A DNA stretch of 64,000 nt from NCBI GenBank assembly GCA_964561025.1, contig CAZLNM010000001.1, positions 1 to 64,000 on the forward strand, written 5' to 3'. Origin of the DNA: JAAZNF01 sp964561025. GTDB taxonomy: Bacteria > Myxococcota > B64-G9. The notes beneath the pieces are model-generated. The model saw only the letters and a program-made list of their open reading frames with translations, was not told the origin of the DNA and made no database searches. Position 1 is the stretch's first letter; every line of letters begins with the position of its first letter. A program made the translations under genes and the position numbers. Below, in pieces: positions 62,550 through 64,000 of this stretch.

Positions 62550-64000
62550 ATGTTCTTCGACTCGCATGCCCACCTCGACTTTTCCGACTTCGCCGCCGAT
62601 CGCGGCGACGTGCTCTCCCGCGCCTGGGACGCCGGGCTGGAAGGCATCGTGCTGGTGGGCTCCGGCGATGGCGAGACGAGCATCGGCGAGGCGCTGCGCC
62701 TGGCCGCCGCGGACGAGCGCCTGTGGGCCACCGTCGGCGTTCACCCTCACGATGCCTCGCTGGGGCTGAAGTTCGAGAGCGCTCCCACCGCGCCGGTCGA
62801 CGAAACGCAGCGAGCGGCCTGGGAAATCCGCCGCCGCCGGGTGCTGGGGCGGCTTTCCATGCAGGCCCTCCACCCCAAGGTGGTGGCCATCGGCGAGGTG
62901 GGACTCGACTTCCACTACGATCTCTCGCCCCGCGAGTTGCAGCGGATCTTGTTTCGAGACTTCGTGCGTCTGGCCCGCCGCCTGCGCTTGCCGCTGGTCA
63001 TCCACGCCCGCGACGACTGCGGCGAGGTGGCCCGCATCCTCGAGGAGGAGTCGGCGGGTCTTGTGGGAGGCATCATCCACTGTTTCACCGGCGATGAGGG
63101 TCTGCTACGGGCGGGCCTGAACCTGGGGTTCGCCTTCGGCATCAACGGGATTCTCACCTTCCCGAACGCCGCCGATCTGCGCCGCTCGGCCCGCGACATC
63201 CCCATGGAGCGGCTGGTGCTGGAGACCGACGCGCCCTACCTGGCCCCGGTGCCCTTCCGTGGCCGGCGCAACGAGCCGGCGCGCGTGGTCGAGGTCGCGC
63301 GGGCGCTGAGCAAGCTCCGGGACCTACCCGTGGAGGAGATCGGCCACATCACCAGCGCCAACGTGCGCCGGGTGCTTCGCCTCGACGCGCGGGAAGCGGC
63401 GCCGCCCGGGCGGATCGCCTACCAGGTCAAGGACGCGCTGTATCTCAACGTGACCAACCGCTGCACCCTGGCTTGCCGTTTCTGCCTGAAACGAGGGGGG
63501 CACTCGCTGGGCGACATCCCGCTCGCGCTACGGCGCGAACCCACGCCGGCGGAGGTGCTGGCGGCGTACCGGGAGGCTGCGGGCGAACGCTACGCCGAGG
63601 CGGTCTTCTGTGGCGTGGGCGAGCCGCTGCTTCGAGCGGAAGTGGTGATCGAGGTGGGACGGAAGCTGCGCGACGAGGGACAGCGGGTGCGGGTGAATAC
63701 CGACGGCCTGGCCAGCCTGGTCCTCGGGCGGGACATCGTATCGGAGCTACGCGGCGCGGTGGACACTCTCTCGGTGAGCCTCAACGCGCCAGACGTACAA
63801 ACCTACGCCCGCCTGTGTCAGCCCCCGGACCCGCAGCAGGCCTTCTCTGCGCTGTGCGATTTCATCCGGCGCGCCGCCCAAAAGATCCCCACCGTCGTGG
63901 CTACGGCGGTGGCCTTGCCCGGCGTGGACCTTGCCGCCTGCGAGCAGTTGGCGCGCTCGCTGGGAGCCCGGTTCCGCGCGCGTCCCTTCGGCGAGTACCG
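62550..64000 (+). CDS. TatD nuclease-radical SAM fusion protein (3' end outside window)
   Basis: An open frame of at least 483 codons running off the right edge. Residues 1 to about 275 are a TatD-type metal-dependent hydrolase: H6-A-H8 at the start, GEVGLDFHYD, VIHARDD, HCFTGD and LETDAPYLAPVPFRGRRNEPA. Residues from about 297 on are a radical SAM domain with C305-x3-C309-x2-C312 (NRCTLACRFC), GVGEPLLR and NTDGLASL. TatD-linked radical SAM proteins are known as separate neighbours in other bacteria. Here they are one polypeptide. The biochemical role of the fusion is not known. Confidence 0.9.
   Translation, partial: MFFDSHAHLDFSDFAADRGDVLSRAWDAGLEGIVLVGSGDGETSIGEALRLAAADERLWATVGVHPHDASLGLKFESAPTAPVDETQRAAWEIRRRRVLGRLSMQALHPKVVAIGEVGLDFHYDLSPRELQRILFRDFVRLARRLRLPLVIHARDDCGEVARILEEESAGLVGGIIHCFTGDEGLLRAGLNLGFAFGINGILTFPNAADLRRSARDIPMERLVLETDAPYLAPVPFRGRRNEPARVVEVARALSKLRDLPVEEIGHITSANVRRVLRLDAREAAPPGRIAYQVKDALYLNVTNRCTLACRFCLKRGGHSLGDIPLALRREPTPAEVLAAYREAAGERYAEAVFCGVGEPLLRAEVVIEVGRKLRDEGQRVRVNTDGLASLVLGRDIVSELRGAVDTLSVSLNAPDVQTYARLCQPPDPQQAFSALCDFIRRAAQKIPTVVATAVALPGVDLAACEQLARSLGARFRARPFGEY

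Overview
This is a high-GC window packed with genes on both strands, most probably from an uncultured Myxococcota or related deltaproteobacterial lineage. The main support is a set of secreted Cys-rich proteases and a beta-helix protein that end in a MYXO-CTERM-like tail (Cys/Gly motif, hydrophobic stretch, Arg cluster). Asp/Ala/Gly/Pro-rich linkers, a Ser/Thr kinase with an external PEGA-like domain and an FHA-containing sigma-54 activator fit the same group. A run of exactly 10 N at 32239-32248 shows that this is a draft assembly or metagenome scaffold. No rRNA, tRNA, CRISPR array, transposase gene or prophage was seen. The gene content looks chromosomal.

Layout. 1-5.9 kb: two secreted chymotrypsin-fold proteases with tandem Cys-rich modules, the second coupled to a secreted helical-repeat protein. 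5.9-12.2 kb (minus strand): a housekeeping run of ribE, ribD, nrdR, a dCMP deaminase, rpiB, an unusual acyl carrier protein, fabD, rpmF (59 codons) and a YceD-type gene, preceded by a lone FlhB/SctU export-switch gene. 12.4-18.8 kb: the Ser/Thr kinase with a clear promoter and terminator, a secreted beta-helix protein and a third protease. 18.8-33.1 kb (minus strand): otsA, otsB, two tiny envelope proteins, a CPA2-type antiporter, recJ, secF, secD, yajC, tgt, queA, a SpoIID-like protein and a glutaredoxin-like lipoprotein that contains the N gap.

33.2-36.7 kb: a lipoprotein, a TPR/beta-barrel protein and an FHA-GAF-sigma54 activator in tight succession. 36.7-42.2 kb (minus strand): a receiver plus PEP-synthase-type ATP-grasp protein, gdhA with a textbook terminator, and a Tat-exported DUF362 protein. 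42.4-49 kb: a three-domain thioredoxin/GILT-like exported protein, a flavin reductase, uvsE, a phosphodiester glycosidase-like protein, a membrane-anchored hydrolase and ubiE/menG. The gaps here carry REP-like palindromes. 49-52.4 kb: a helix-turn-helix regulator with a periplasmic-binding-like domain, a diheme lipoprotein with a GEGP motif and an OprP-type porin. This is the best candidate for a small electron-transfer or respiratory module. 52.5-64 kb: a TPR protein, a long-chain acyl-CoA ligase, a discoidin-like secreted protein, an SCP2 protein, a small barrel, and the operon holB, PSP1/yaaT, metG, HEAT protein and a TatD-radical SAM fusion that runs off the window end.

Themes. Secretion and envelope work dominate: Sec accessory proteins, lipoproteins, barrels, MYXO-CTERM proteins and periplasmic thiol proteins. 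They sit beside translation and tRNA-modification genes (queA-tgt, metG, rpmF) and regulators typical of complex deltaproteobacteria. Function calls rest on motifs read by eye. No database search was possible.
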